Source: Bacteroidota bacterium
GTDB taxonomy: Bacteria > Bacteroidota > Bacteroidia > Cytophagales > Cyclobacteriaceae
Length of the DNA: 64,000 bases
Assembly: GCA_023417065.1 (NCBI GenBank)
Contig: JAEZGH010000202.1
Location: 1 to 64,000 of the forward strand
Reading direction: 5' to 3'
The position numbers and the translations under genes were made by a program. Under the pieces are notes generated by a model. The model was not told the origin of the DNA, ran no database searches, and saw nothing but the letters and a program-made list of their open reading frames with translations. This document shows positions 51,176 to 59,949 of the stretch, piece by piece (position 1 is the stretch's first letter; every line of letters starts with the position of its first letter).

Positions 51176-53692
51176 ATGGCACAGAATACGTATAAGTCAA
51201 ATACATTCAAGAAGACGGAGAAGGAGAAGAAGAGCAAATCGTCCAAAAAGAAAGTCACTTTCAATCTGCTGAAAGACCCGCGATTCAAGCTTGCGGCTGG
51301 ATTTTTCCTGATGATCGCAGGACTTTACCTGTTTCTTTCCCTGTTCTCGTATCTTTTTACCGGGAAGGCAGATCAGAGCGTGGTCGAAAGCATTGGATCA
51401 ACAGGGCTTCTCGAATCCGGAAGAGAGGCTGAAAACTGGCTCGGATTATATGGTGCGGTTACATCTCACTACTTCATCTACCGCTGGTTTGGCATTGCGG
51501 CCTTCGCTATTCCGCCGATCCTTTTCATCATTGGGTTCAAAACTGTTTTCAATCGGCAGATTGTGCCCGTTTTTTCATTTACCATTTTCAGTGTATTCAC
51601 CGGGCTGTGGCTCTGTCTCCTGCTGGGCTACATGACGATGATAAACGACGGCATCAGCGAATGGAGTTTCCTGGGGGGCGGCCTCGGTTACACTCTCGCG
51701 ACACTTAGCGAAGGCATGTTCGGCTGGGGAACGTTTTTGATTTTGATCCTCACACTGTTCGTATTCATCATATTCTTCTTTAACATCACCGCGATCCCTG
51801 CCTTTCAGGTAAAAGATCCCAAGCCAATGGGCAACGATGCGATCATCCCGGACATACAGGCCGCCGGCGAAGAGGAAGAAGACGAAGAGGAGGCTGCTGA
51901 AGAAGGCGAGGATGAGGGGCTGTTTTCGACCTACACGGATGATAGCGATAACTGGCCGCAGCAAGTTGCTGATGAACCTGTAAAACAACCCGTTCAGGAG
52001 GATAAGAAACCTGAAGCTCAGCCGGCGATGAACGGCACGACACAGCAGCTCAAACTCGAAGTTGAAAAAACCGTGGCCCCGCCGAAGGCTGAAAACAATG
52101 AGCCTGTCTTTACGGTGGAAGAACCAGTTGACACTGATAAACTGGCCGAGCAATTGGTGGAAGAACACGGGCTATATGATCCCACGATGGACCTCAGCTC
52201 CTTCAAGTTTCCGCCGCTGGATCTCCTGAACGAGTACGATACCGGCAGGGCTGGCGTGACCCAGGAAGAACTTAACCAGAATAAAGATCGAATAGTGGCC
52301 ACGTTGGTCAACTTCAAGATTGGCATTCAAAGTATCAAGGCGACGATTGGCCCCACGGTAACCCTATACGAAATCGTGCCGGATGCGGGGATCAAGATCT
52401 CCCGTATCAAGAACCTGGAAGACGATATCGCATTGAGCCTTTCAGCCCTGGGTATTCGTATCATTGCACCAATTCCTGGAAAGGGAACGATCGGTATCGA
52501 AGTTCCCAACAAAAACCGCGAGATGGTAAGCATCCGCTCAGTATTTGCAACGCAATCGTTCGCCAAAACCGACAAGGAGCTACCTGTTGCGCTTGGAAAG
52601 ACAATTTCAAACGAAGTACTGGTCATCGACCTGGCCAAAATGCCCCACCTTCTGGTAGCTGGAGCTACAGGCCAGGGTAAGTCCGTCGGATTGAACGTAA
52701 TCCTTACGTCGCTGATCTATAAACGACATCCGTCGCAGCTCAAGTTCGTACTCGTCGATCCGAAAAAGGTTGAGATGTCGCTCTACAGCAAACTCGAGCG
52801 ACACTATCTCGCTAAGTTGCCCAATGCTGAAGAAGCAATTATCACCGATACGCGGAAGGTGGTTCATACCCTAAACTCCTTGTGTATCGAAATGGAGAAC
52901 CGCTATGAGATTCTCAAGGATGCAGGCGCGAGAAACCTGAAAGAATACAACGCCAAGTTTGTGGCGCGGAAACTCAACCCAAGAGAAGGGCACAGGTTCC
53001 TGCCGTATATCGTACTGGTCATTGATGAGTTGGCCGACTTGATGATGACTGCCGGCAAGGAGGTAGAAACGCCCATTGCCCGCCTGGCACAGCTTGCGCG
53101 CGCAATAGGAATTCACCTGGTAGTCGCCACACAGCGACCTTCTGTAAACGTGATTACCGGTGTTATCAAAGCCAACTTCCCGGCCCGCCTGTCATTCCGC
53201 GTTACGTCCAAAGTCGATTCCCGTACAATTCTGGATACTGGCGGCGCAGATCAGCTGGTAGGACAGGGGGATATGCTGCTTTCGTCGGGATCGGATATCA
53301 TCCGCCTTCAGTGTCCATTCGTCGATACACCCGAAATTGAAAAGGTTTGCGAGTTTATCGGCCTGCAGAGAGGGTATGACTCCGCTTATCTCCTGCCTGA
53401 GTATGAGGGCGATGACGAGGGCGGCGTAGCCGATGTCGACCTGGCTGATCGCGATGCGCTCTTTGAAGAAGCAGCCAGATTAATCGTAGCTCACCAGCAA
53501 GGCAGTACCTCACTCATCCAGCGAAAACTCAAATTGGGCTATAATCGCGCAGGCCGCCTTATTGACCAACTTGAGGCCGCGGGAATCGTCGGCCCATTCG
53601 AAGGCAGCAAGGCCCGGGAGGTTCTAATAAAAGACGAACTCAGTTTGGAACAATTATTGACTAACCTCAAAGAAAAACATAACCAATCGTAA
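51176..53692 (+). CDS. ftsK: DNA translocase FtsK/SpoIIIE
   Basis: An 838-residue division-linked DNA pump acting with XerC/D in chromosome segregation. About four N-terminal membrane segments (residues about 35-215) are followed by an acidic linker (about 225-330, with EEEEDEEEAAEEGEDEG), then the motor: Walker A GATGQGKSVGLN, VDPKKVEMSLYSKL, Walker B IVLVIDELADLMM, and a C-terminal gamma winged helix (LIQRKLKLGYNRAGRLIDQL). The ATG at 51176 replaces a frame beginning 76 codons earlier, since it fits the lysine-rich FtsK opening and the -7 box. Confidence 0.94.
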   Translation: MAQNTYKSNTFKKTEKEKKSKSSKKKVTFNLLKDPRFKLAAGFFLMIAGLYLFLSLFSYLFTGKADQSVVESIGSTGLLESGREAENWLGLYGAVTSHYFIYRWFGIAAFAIPPILFIIGFKTVFNRQIVPVFSFTIFSVFTGLWLCLLLGYMTMINDGISEWSFLGGGLGYTLATLSEGMFGWGTFLILILTLFVFIIFFFNITAIPAFQVKDPKPMGNDAIIPDIQAAGEEEEDEEEAAEEGEDEGLFSTYTDDSDNWPQQVADEPVKQPVQEDKKPEAQPAMNGTTQQLKLEVEKTVAPPKAENNEPVFTVEEPVDTDKLAEQLVEEHGLYDPTMDLSSFKFPPLDLLNEYDTGRAGVTQEELNQNKDRIVATLVNFKIGIQSIKATIGPTVTLYEIVPDAGIKISRIKNLEDDIALSLSALGIRIIAPIPGKGTIGIEVPNKNREMVSIRSVFATQSFAKTDKELPVALGKTISNEVLVIDLAKMPHLLVAGATGQGKSVGLNVILTSLIYKRHPSQLKFVLVDPKKVEMSLYSKLERHYLAKLPNAEEAIITDTRKVVHTLNSLCIEMENRYEILKDAGARNLKEYNAKFVARKLNPREGHRFLPYIVLVIDELADLMMTAGKEVETPIARLAQLARAIGIHLVVATQRPSVNVITGVIKANFPARLSFRVTSKVDSRTILDTGGADQLVGQGDMLLSSGSDIIRLQCPFVDTPEIEKVCEFIGLQRGYDSAYLLPEYEGDDEGGVADVDLADRDALFEEAARLIVAHQQGSTSLIQRKLKLGYNRAGRLIDQLEAAGIVGPFEGSKAREVLIKDELSLEQLLTNLKEKHNQS

Positions 53693-53717
53693 ATTGCACA
53701 ACTTTTAAGCCATTGAA

Positions 53718-54359
53718 ATGAAAAGTGTTTTCTCCTTTCTCGTCCTCATACTAGTCTCTGTATCTTCCTTCGCCCAATATGATCCCAAAGCGCTTCAAAC
53801 GCTTGAAGCGATGAGCAACAAATACAAGGCAATTGCTGCTTTTGAAGCGAATATCGCGTACACGCTGATCAACGAAGTCGAAAATATCAATGAACAGTTC
53901 AGCGGAAAAATCACCGTTAAAGGGGATAAATTCCGCCTTACCCTGCCTGAACAGGAAGTTATTAACAATGGATCAACCATCTGGACTTACCTCCCGGCAG
54001 CCAAAGAAGTGAACATCGACAATTATGATCCAACATCAGAAGACGTTAATCCGTCGAAAATCTACGAGATCTACAAAAAGGGATTCAAATACCTGTACCT
54101 GCAGGACCGTTCTGAAGATGGCGTGCTTTGCGAAGAAATAGACCTCGTTCCCGAAAAGAAAGATGCCCAATTTTTTAAAATCAAAATGCTGATCAGCAAG
54201 AAAGACAAGAGCATTCAGAGCTGGACAATGTTTGACAAGGGAGGCAACAAATACAAGTACACGATCGCCAAATTTAATCCCAACGTAAAGGTTGAAGACA
54301 GCTTTTTTACCTTCGATCCGAAGAAATACCCAGGGGTTGAGGTAATCGACCTCCGCTAA
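53718..54359 (+). CDS. lolA: LolA-like outer-membrane lipoprotein carrier protein
   Basis: A 213-residue periplasmic protein with signal peptide (LVLILVSVSSFAQ). FEANIAYTLINEVENINEQF, GKITVKGDKFRLTLPEQEVI and NGSTIWTYLPAAKEVNI are typical of LolA-type chaperones that ferry lipoproteins from the inner to the outer membrane. It follows ftsK after 25 bp; an ftsK-lolA pair also occurs in E. coli. A terminator follows. Confidence 0.88.
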   Translation: MKSVFSFLVLILVSVSSFAQYDPKALQTLEAMSNKYKAIAAFEANIAYTLINEVENINEQFSGKITVKGDKFRLTLPEQEVINNGSTIWTYLPAAKEVNIDNYDPTSEDVNPSKIYEIYKKGFKYLYLQDRSEDGVLCEEIDLVPEKKDAQFFKIKMLISKKDKSIQSWTMFDKGGNKYKYTIAKFNPNVKVEDSFFTFDPKKYPGVEVIDLR

Positions 54360-54381
54360 GTTCAGCGAACCAGAATATCAG

Positions 54382-54407
54382 GAGTAGCCGAAAGGCTGCT
54401 CTTTTTT
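54382..54407 (+). terminator. Rho-independent terminator of ftsK-lolA
   Basis: GAGTAGCC (54382-54389) pairs with GGCTGCTC (54394-54401) with one wobble pair around a GAAA tetraloop, followed by six Ts. It lies 22 bases after the lolA stop. Confidence 0.88.
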
Positions 54408-54460
54408 GTTTCTGGCCTTTCTGCTTATCACGGGTTTTAGCATTTTTGCTGACTGAATCT

Positions 54461-55279
54461 ATGGATCGCACCGAACTCTTCCAGCAAATCCAAAGCAAAG
54501 GCTCATACCTCTGTGTAGGACTCGACACCGACCTCGCGAAAATCCCCGCTCATCTGCTCGCGTCGGAAGATCCGATATTCGAGTTCAATAAGCAGATCAT
54601 CGATGCAACCCATGAATACTGCGTTGCCTATAAACCCAACATAGCATTCTACGAAGCACTCGGGCCGAAGGGCTGGATAAGCCTTGAAAAAACACTTGCG
54701 TACATTCCGTCAGGTATCTTTACCATCGCAGATGCAAAGCGGGGTGATATCGGAAATACGTCGTCCCTGTACGCCAAGGCATTTTTCGAACAGTTTAATT
54801 TCGATTCAGTAACGGTGGCCCCATATATGGGAGAAGATTCCGTTAAACCCTTTCTCGCGTTTGATGGAAAATGGGTGATCCTGCTTGCACACACGTCAAA
54901 TCCCGGAAGCAACGATTTCCAATTGATTGAATCAGCCTCCTCAGGGATGAAGTTATATGAGGAGGTTGTCGTCAAATCGCAGCAATGGGGTTCGCCGGAT
55001 CAGCTCATGTTTGTAGTGGGTGCAACGCAGGCTGAAAAAATCCAAGGTATCCGGGCTCTCGCCCCAGACAACTTTTTCCTCGTTCCGGGTGTAGGTGCGC
55101 AGGGCGGCGATCTGGAAATGACTTCGCGTATGGGTATGAACAAGTCCTGTGGACTGCTTGTCAACGCTTCGCGGTCAATTCTTTTTGCGTCTGCTGATAG
55201 AGATTTTGCTACACGTGCCGGCGAGGAATCGAGAAAGCTCCGCGACGAGATGAGCTCATATCTCGAAAAATATCTTTAG
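54461..55279 (+). CDS. pyrF: Orotidine-5'-phosphate decarboxylase, type 2
   Basis: Last step of UMP synthesis. The 272-residue enzyme is of the longer PyrF subgroup: LCVGLDTDLAKIP, AYKPNIAFYEALG, the catalytic lysine in IADAKRGDIGNTSSLYAKA, and VPGVGAQGGDLE. The ATG at 54461 (MDRTELFQQI) is used; a TTG five codons upstream overlaps a -7-like box CATTTTTG at 54441-54448. It is followed by DUF2851 on the same strand. A weak 6-bp hairpin at 55295-55311 may slow transcription. Confidence 0.95.
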   Translation: MDRTELFQQIQSKGSYLCVGLDTDLAKIPAHLLASEDPIFEFNKQIIDATHEYCVAYKPNIAFYEALGPKGWISLEKTLAYIPSGIFTIADAKRGDIGNTSSLYAKAFFEQFNFDSVTVAPYMGEDSVKPFLAFDGKWVILLAHTSNPGSNDFQLIESASSGMKLYEEVVVKSQQWGSPDQLMFVVGATQAEKIQGIRALAPDNFFLVPGVGAQGGDLEMTSRMGMNKSCGLLVNASRSILFASADRDFATRAGEESRKLRDEMSSYLEKYL

Positions 55280-55340
55280 ATTAGTTCGGTAATTTCAGCC
55301 TCAGGGGCTGACCGTTGTTTAAAAATAAATACCGTTAGCT

Positions 55341-56630
55341 ATGAACGAATTCTTCCTGCACTATGTGTGGCAATTTCAGTATTTTGATAAGACTGATCTG
55401 CGCACCACCACTGGTGATCCTGTTCAAATCTTTTCTGTTGGAAACCGAAATCCTGATGGCGGCCCCGACTTCACTCATGCGCGACTGCGAATTGGGAGTA
55501 TTCAATGGGTAGGAAACGTTGAAATCCACATCGACTCTTCTGCGTGGTACCAGCATGCCCATGAGAAAGATCCTGCCTACGACAACGTAATACTACATGT
55601 TGTCTGGAATGACGATTCTCCTGTGAGGCGGAGCGACGGAAACGTGTTGCCCACCCTTGAACTGCAATCGCGTGTGGATCCGGCATTGCTCGAACAATAC
55701 AGCTATCTGATGGGCAGCATCAGCATCATCCCGTGTTCATCGATGCTGCATCATGTCAGGCCAATTGTGATTCTGAATACGCTTGATAAGATGCTGCTGT
55801 CAAGACTGGAAGCCAAAGCCGCAACTGTGCTCACTGTACTCGATCGCAACCGCGGCGACTGGCATGAAACAACGTATCAATTGCTCGCAAAAAATTTCGG
55901 ATTCAAGATAAATGCAGACCCCTTTCTTCAACTGGCTCAGGCGATACCGCTTAAGTTCCTGCGAAAGCACGGCGATAAGCTCCTGCAGCTTGAGGCTATA
56001 TTATTCGGCGTCGCAGGATTTCTCAATGAAGATTGTGATGATTCATATTATCTGTTGCTACGGCGCGAGTATTTATTGCTTCGCAGTAAATTCAAACTCG
56101 ATGAAAAGGCGATGAAGACGATGCAATGGAAGTTTCTTCGGCTCAGACCTGCGAATTTTCCTACGTTGCGGCTAGCGCAGTTTGCCGCGTTGCTGGCCCG
56201 CGAGCAAAACATCTTTGACACATTTCTTAGCGCCGACGCAAGGAAGCTCGCGTTGTTATTTCAACAGCCCCCGTCAGAGTACTGGCAGCATCATTATAAT
56301 TTTCGCCGGGAAACACCGCGCAAGGATGCTGTCATCGGAACAGATGCATCGTATAACCTGATGATTAATACAGTTGCGCCTGTGCTCGCTGCCTACTCCA
56401 TGTATTCTGATGACCAGACATACATGGATCATGCCATCAGGCTCCTTCAGCATCTTCCCGCCGAGTCAAACCGGATTATCGCAAAATGGAATGCAGTGTC
56501 GCTAAAATGCAAGAGCGCCTTCGACTCGCAGGCGCTGATCGAGCTGTATACTAATCTCTGTTCACGATACCGTTGTTTGGATTGTAATATTGGCGCATCT
56601 TTGATCAAGCCAGGCCGCAATCTATGCTGA
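55341..56630 (+). CDS. DUF2851 protein
   Basis: A 429-residue protein of DUF2851, a family I know mainly from Bacteroidota. NEFFLHYVWQFQYFDK, FSVGNRNPDGGPDFTHARLR, GNVEIHIDSSAWYQHAHEKD and VILHVVWNDDSP are its conserved N-terminal motifs. The acidic and histidine residues there (GNVEIH, DW-type) hint at a nuclease-like or metal site, but no activity is known to me. The final part has a C-x2-C pair (RYRCLDCNIG). Its last 7 bp overlap the next gene (ATGCTGA), which suggests coupling. Confidence 0.82.
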   Translation: MNEFFLHYVWQFQYFDKTDLRTTTGDPVQIFSVGNRNPDGGPDFTHARLRIGSIQWVGNVEIHIDSSAWYQHAHEKDPAYDNVILHVVWNDDSPVRRSDGNVLPTLELQSRVDPALLEQYSYLMGSISIIPCSSMLHHVRPIVILNTLDKMLLSRLEAKAATVLTVLDRNRGDWHETTYQLLAKNFGFKINADPFLQLAQAIPLKFLRKHGDKLLQLEAILFGVAGFLNEDCDDSYYLLLRREYLLLRSKFKLDEKAMKTMQWKFLRLRPANFPTLRLAQFAALLAREQNIFDTFLSADARKLALLFQQPPSEYWQHHYNFRRETPRKDAVIGTDASYNLMINTVAPVLAAYSMYSDDQTYMDHAIRLLQHLPAESNRIIAKWNAVSLKCKSAFDSQALIELYTNLCSRYRCLDCNIGASLIKPGRNLC

Positions 56631-57904
56631 TCAGTGTAGTTAACATCCTTCTTCTGTTCGCCATCGCCTTCATGGTGTGGCGGAAACAATCGGACGTACT
56701 CAAGCCGTGGTATTGGCCCGCTCTGATCCTCCGAATCTGTGGTGGCCTTTTTCTGGGTGTCTTGTACAACGGTTACTATACCGGGGGCGATACATGGGTT
56801 TACTTCAACGACGCGATGGCAGTCGCTTCTCTGGTTGGTGAAGGGTGGTCCGACTACTTGAACTTCCTTTGGACAGGGCATCATTCTTCGCTTCCGCAAC
56901 TCGGCGAGGTTCCGCCACGTGCGCTGTTCTTCACGAAGCTTACCAGCGTGGCGGTACTCCTTTCGGGAGGTAACTACTGGTTGGCGAGCTGTTGGTTTTC
57001 ACTTGCTTCTTTTCTTTCCGCGTGGTTTCTAGTGAGGGAAATCTCATCCATCAAGTTGTCATGGCGCGGCCCTGCATTGTTTTCCTTGTTGTTCGTACCA
57101 TCATTAGTATGCTGGAGTTCAGGGCTTATCAAGGAATCGCTGGCGATGAGCGCGCTCTGTTACATCGTCATTGTGTTCCTGCGGCTTTGGTCAGCCAGGC
57201 GGATTTCTATTTGGTATCTGATCACACTCCTCCCGGCGCTCTGGCTTCTATGGGGACTTAAATACTATTATCTCGCAATCCTGCTTCCTGTGATGGTGAC
57301 CGAAATCATTATGCAATGCCTCATCAGACCTCGGTTTGCCGGCTTGTCGCGCTATGCGGATGTGTTGTTGTGGGTGGTTCTTTTTATGATCCCCGTCGCA
57401 ATTGTGTCGGTACTCCATCCCAACTTCTATCCCCAACGCCTTCTAGACGTTATCGTTTCAAACTATGAGGTGTTTCATGCGATATCTGAACCACATGATG
57501 TCGTTCATTATCCGGGCATGGCCGCTGAACCAATGAGCATAATCATCCACGCACCAAAGGCGCTGGTAGCCGCGTTGTTTAGGCCGTTCATTTGGGAGGC
57601 TTCCAACGTCATTCAGTTCCTTGCCGCCGGTGAGAATCTGGTTGTATTAGTGCTCACGTTCGGCTTTGTAATAGCCGTGGTGAAGGGACGAAATCCGCCA
57701 GGCAGTTCGCTTGCCCTTCCCGTGATTATGTATTTCACGTTGCTGGGGATATTCCTTGCTTTGTCAACACCCAACTTCGGTACGCTGTCGCGATACAGGG
57801 TTGGATTTGAACCTTTCTTTATTCTCCTGATCACATCGCAGAACAGCCTGCTCCGCTGGCTCACGGCAAGGCTTGACAGAAGTAACAAAGCCCTTGTAGG
57901 ATAA
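56624..57904 (+). CDS. Polytopic membrane protein, possibly glycan-related
   Basis: A 426-residue protein with about ten hydrophobic segments. An early loop YYTGGDTWVYFNDA is the most conspicuous polar motif, and ATTRs such as SSGLIKESLAM and LRFRPFIWE-type loops recall O-antigen polymerases and GT-C enzymes of Bacteroidota gliding or exopolysaccharide loci. The fold class is a guess. Translation is probably coupled to DUF2851. A NeuD-like acetyltransferase gene follows. Confidence 0.55.
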   Translation: MLISVVNILLLFAIAFMVWRKQSDVLKPWYWPALILRICGGLFLGVLYNGYYTGGDTWVYFNDAMAVASLVGEGWSDYLNFLWTGHHSSLPQLGEVPPRALFFTKLTSVAVLLSGGNYWLASCWFSLASFLSAWFLVREISSIKLSWRGPALFSLLFVPSLVCWSSGLIKESLAMSALCYIVIVFLRLWSARRISIWYLITLLPALWLLWGLKYYYLAILLPVMVTEIIMQCLIRPRFAGLSRYADVLLWVVLFMIPVAIVSVLHPNFYPQRLLDVIVSNYEVFHAISEPHDVVHYPGMAAEPMSIIIHAPKALVAALFRPFIWEASNVIQFLAAGENLVVLVLTFGFVIAVVKGRNPPGSSLALPVIMYFTLLGIFLALSTPNFGTLSRYRVGFEPFFILLITSQNSLLRWLTARLDRSNKALVG

Positions 57905-57916
57905 CCAACGTCACTA

Positions 57917-57924
57917 TACCTTTG
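57917..57924 (+). promoter_or_regulatory. -7 promoter box of the NeuD-like gene
   Basis: TACCTTTG, an exact TAnnTTTG, seven bases before the ATG at 57932. Confidence 0.4.
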
Positions 57925-57931
57925 AAGCCTT

Positions 57932-58570
57932 ATGGATAATCCGGTAATAATTTTTGGCGCACAGGCTATCGGCCGTGCAGCAAAAGAGGTATTTGAAGGC
58001 AATGGAAACGTGGTGTATTGCTTTCTGGACGACGACAAAAAATTGCACAATACGGAAATTGATACGATTACCGTTCTCGGCAGCACCGATGACGATGGCT
58101 TTCTTAAGCTTATCGGAAAGAAATGCGAAGCCTTCATCGCATCCGACGACGTCAAAGTTCGTAAGTCTCTCGTCAAGATGCTTAACGAAGTACGACATGT
58201 ACAACCGGTAAATGCTGTTCACAAGACCTCGATTATCGCAACTTCGGCGAGCATAGGCTATGGGAACTTCGTTGACCAGGGTGTGAAGATCGGTGCAGGG
58301 GCTACCGTTGGTCAGCACTGCCTTATTCACAGCGGAGCCATTATTGGCCCTGAAGTTGTCGTGGGCGACTACGTGCAGGTGGGAGCGGGTAGCGTCCTCA
58401 ACAGCGGCGTGATCGTTGAGGAGGAAGCCTTTATTGGCTCCGGTGTCATTATCGTTTCCGGTGTAACCATCGGCAAAGGTGCAAGAGTAGGGGCAGGTTC
58501 CGTCGTCATAACGTCAGTCAAGGCTGGCGAGACAGTGTTCGGAAATCCTGCACAAACTATTCCGGCGTAA
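57932..58570 (+). CDS. NeuD/PglD-like sugar O- or N-acyltransferase
   Basis: A 212-residue acetyltransferase. Residues 1-85 form a Rossmann-like PglD_N domain (PVIIFGAQAIGRAAKEVFEG); residues about 95-205 are a left-handed parallel beta helix of hexapeptide repeats (IGYGNFVDQGVKIGAGATVG, VGDYVQVGAGSVLNSGV), with the catalytic histidine probably in QHCLIHSGA. Such enzymes acetylate nucleotide-linked sugars for glycans or protein glycosylation. It follows the polytopic membrane protein after 27 bp, with its own exact -7 box. Confidence 0.85.
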   Translation: MDNPVIIFGAQAIGRAAKEVFEGNGNVVYCFLDDDKKLHNTEIDTITVLGSTDDDGFLKLIGKKCEAFIASDDVKVRKSLVKMLNEVRHVQPVNAVHKTSIIATSASIGYGNFVDQGVKIGAGATVGQHCLIHSGAIIGPEVVVGDYVQVGAGSVLNSGVIVEEEAFIGSGVIIVSGVTIGKGARVGAGSVVITSVKAGETVFGNPAQTIPA

Positions 58571-58583
58571 ACCGTTATCAGCC

Positions 58584-59450
58584 GTGAACAAATACATTTC
58601 TCCTACCGACCTGATCCTTACAGCATCGGGAAGTATTTATCACCTCAATCTGAAGCCCGAACACGTTGGTGACACCATCATTGCCGTTGGCGACCCTGAC
58701 CGCGTTGCCCAAGTCAGCAAATACTTTGACGAAGTAACCTTCCGTCAGGTGCAGCGCGAGTTTGTCACGCATGTTGGCACTCTGCGGGGAAAGCAAATCA
58801 CGGTTATAAGCTCCGGAATAGGCCCTGACAATGTCGAAATCCTCCTGACAGAATTAGACGCCCTGGCCAATATTGATTTGCAGGCACGGATCGAGAAAAC
58901 GCAGAGGAGAAAGCTGCGCATCATACGCATAGGCACCTCAGGTGCGCTGCAGGAAGACGTTCCCGTGGGTACGTTTCTGGCCAGCGGATATGGTGTGGGG
59001 CTGGACAATCTGATGGCTTTTTATCAGCTGCCCCAAACGGAGGAAGAGATTGCTCTTGGCGAAGCGGTGCAACAGCAGATTGGACTGCCCTTCCAGCCGT
59101 ATGTCGTCAAGGGGTCGCAGACGCTGCTCGATACGATAGGGGTGGATATGTATCACGGCGTAACGGTAACGACGCCGGGGTTTTATGCGCCTCAGGGTCG
59201 CCAGGTTAGAATTGCTACAAGGTTTCCGGAACTGCTCCCAAAATTTGAGGAGTTCGTACAACAGGAAACCGGCGTTCGGCTCACCAACTTTGAAATGGAA
59301 ACGGCTGCTTACTATGGTCTAAGCCGCATGCTCGGTCACGAAGCGCTCAGCGTAAATGCCATCATCGCAAACCGCATCCGGAATGAGTTCGCCGCCAACC
59401 ATCACGACATCGTCGACAACCTCATCCGGAAAGTGCTTGGCCGGCTATAA
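58584..59450 (+). CDS. Nucleoside phosphorylase, uridine phosphorylase-like
   Basis: A 288-residue phosphorylase of the PNP/UDP superfamily. VGDPDRVAQVSKYFD (phosphate site), ISSGIGPDNVEILL, IRIGTSGALQEDVPVGTF and FEMETAAYYGLSRMLGH (ribose site) are present; the set fits uridine phosphorylase more than purine enzymes. It starts with GTG 13 bp after the acetyltransferase. The stop is directly contiguous with the opposite gene's stop (CTATAA). Confidence 0.85.
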   Translation: MNKYISPTDLILTASGSIYHLNLKPEHVGDTIIAVGDPDRVAQVSKYFDEVTFRQVQREFVTHVGTLRGKQITVISSGIGPDNVEILLTELDALANIDLQARIEKTQRRKLRIIRIGTSGALQEDVPVGTFLASGYGVGLDNLMAFYQLPQTEEEIALGEAVQQQIGLPFQPYVVKGSQTLLDTIGVDMYHGVTVTTPGFYAPQGRQVRIATRFPELLPKFEEFVQQETGVRLTNFEMETAAYYGLSRMLGHEALSVNAIIANRIRNEFAANHHDIVDNLIRKVLGRL

Positions 59451-59696
59451 CGACATCGTGGAATCCATTCGCATGATGTAGCGGCCTGCCGTAAATGGAT
59501 CCTTATTGTAAAATCCGGAGAGAATCCGATGCGCAATCTGCTCAATAATTAGTTCGTCATCCGATTTACCCTCTTTTCCCTGCCAGAAAACCCGGTTGGG
59601 GTGCTTCTTCATATCTTCAATATAGTACCGAGCGTGCTCATATTGCTCGTCGGTAAACGTGATCGTAAAACAGGTTCGGACCTTCTGCGTTTTCAT
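59445..59696 (-). CDS. Small conserved-looking protein, unknown
   Basis: An 83-residue protein with an ATG start, rich in charged and aromatic residues: KVRTCFTITFTDEQYEHAR, FWQGKEGKSDDELIIEQIA. Composition and position at a tail-to-tail junction support a real gene. No signal peptide, membrane segment or known domain. Function unknown. Confidence 0.5.
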   Translation of the reverse strand: MKTQKVRTCFTITFTDEQYEHARYYIEDMKKHPNRVFWQGKEGKSDDELIIEQIAHRILSGFYNKDPFTAGRYIMRMDSTMSL

Positions 59697-59742
59697 AGGA
59701 TATTGTTTTCTAGGTTCCTGGAATCAAAAACAGCGGTTCTTC

Positions 59743-59773
59743 TAATATTTCACTCAAAAAGAAAGAAATATTA
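59743..59773. repeat. AT-rich inverted repeat
   Basis: TAATATTTC (59743-59751) and GAAATATTA (59765-59773) are perfect 9-bp arms around a 13-base loop, followed by eight As. The stem lies between divergent genes and is not a terminator on either strand, as no T-run follows it. Confidence 0.45.
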
Positions 59774-59844
59774 AAAAAAAGGCTCCTCTACCGCCAAATT
59801 TGCAATACTTGTGCCATCCATTTTGTTGTTAATTATGCCAAAAA

Positions 59845-59860
59845 CCGTTAAGGTTAACGG
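59845..59860. promoter_or_regulatory. Operator-like palindrome upstream of the M16 protease
   Basis: CCGTTAA and TTAACGG (59845-59851, 59854-59860) form a perfect 7-2-7 inverted repeat, about 90 bases before the protease ATG. A smaller CGGAC/GTCCG pair (59872-59876, 59887-59891) follows. The layout resembles a dimeric regulator site; the regulator is unknown. Confidence 0.4.
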
Positions 59861-59949
59861 ATGATTGACCGCGGACGGGCGGATTTGTCCGATTGCGGGA
59901 ATCGATTTTATTGGTAAAAAATTTGACGGGTGTAAACGAGATAACAAAT

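Noticed and set aside
55295..55311. Hairpin TCAGCC/GGCTGA after pyrF as a terminator
   Set aside because: The stem is only 6 bp and is followed by CCGTTGTTT rather than a T-run; too weak to call.
59743..59781. AT-rich inverted repeat as a terminator
   Set aside because: On the plus strand it is followed by As, and on the minus strand the Ts precede it, so it cannot terminate either flanking gene; kept as a repeat only.
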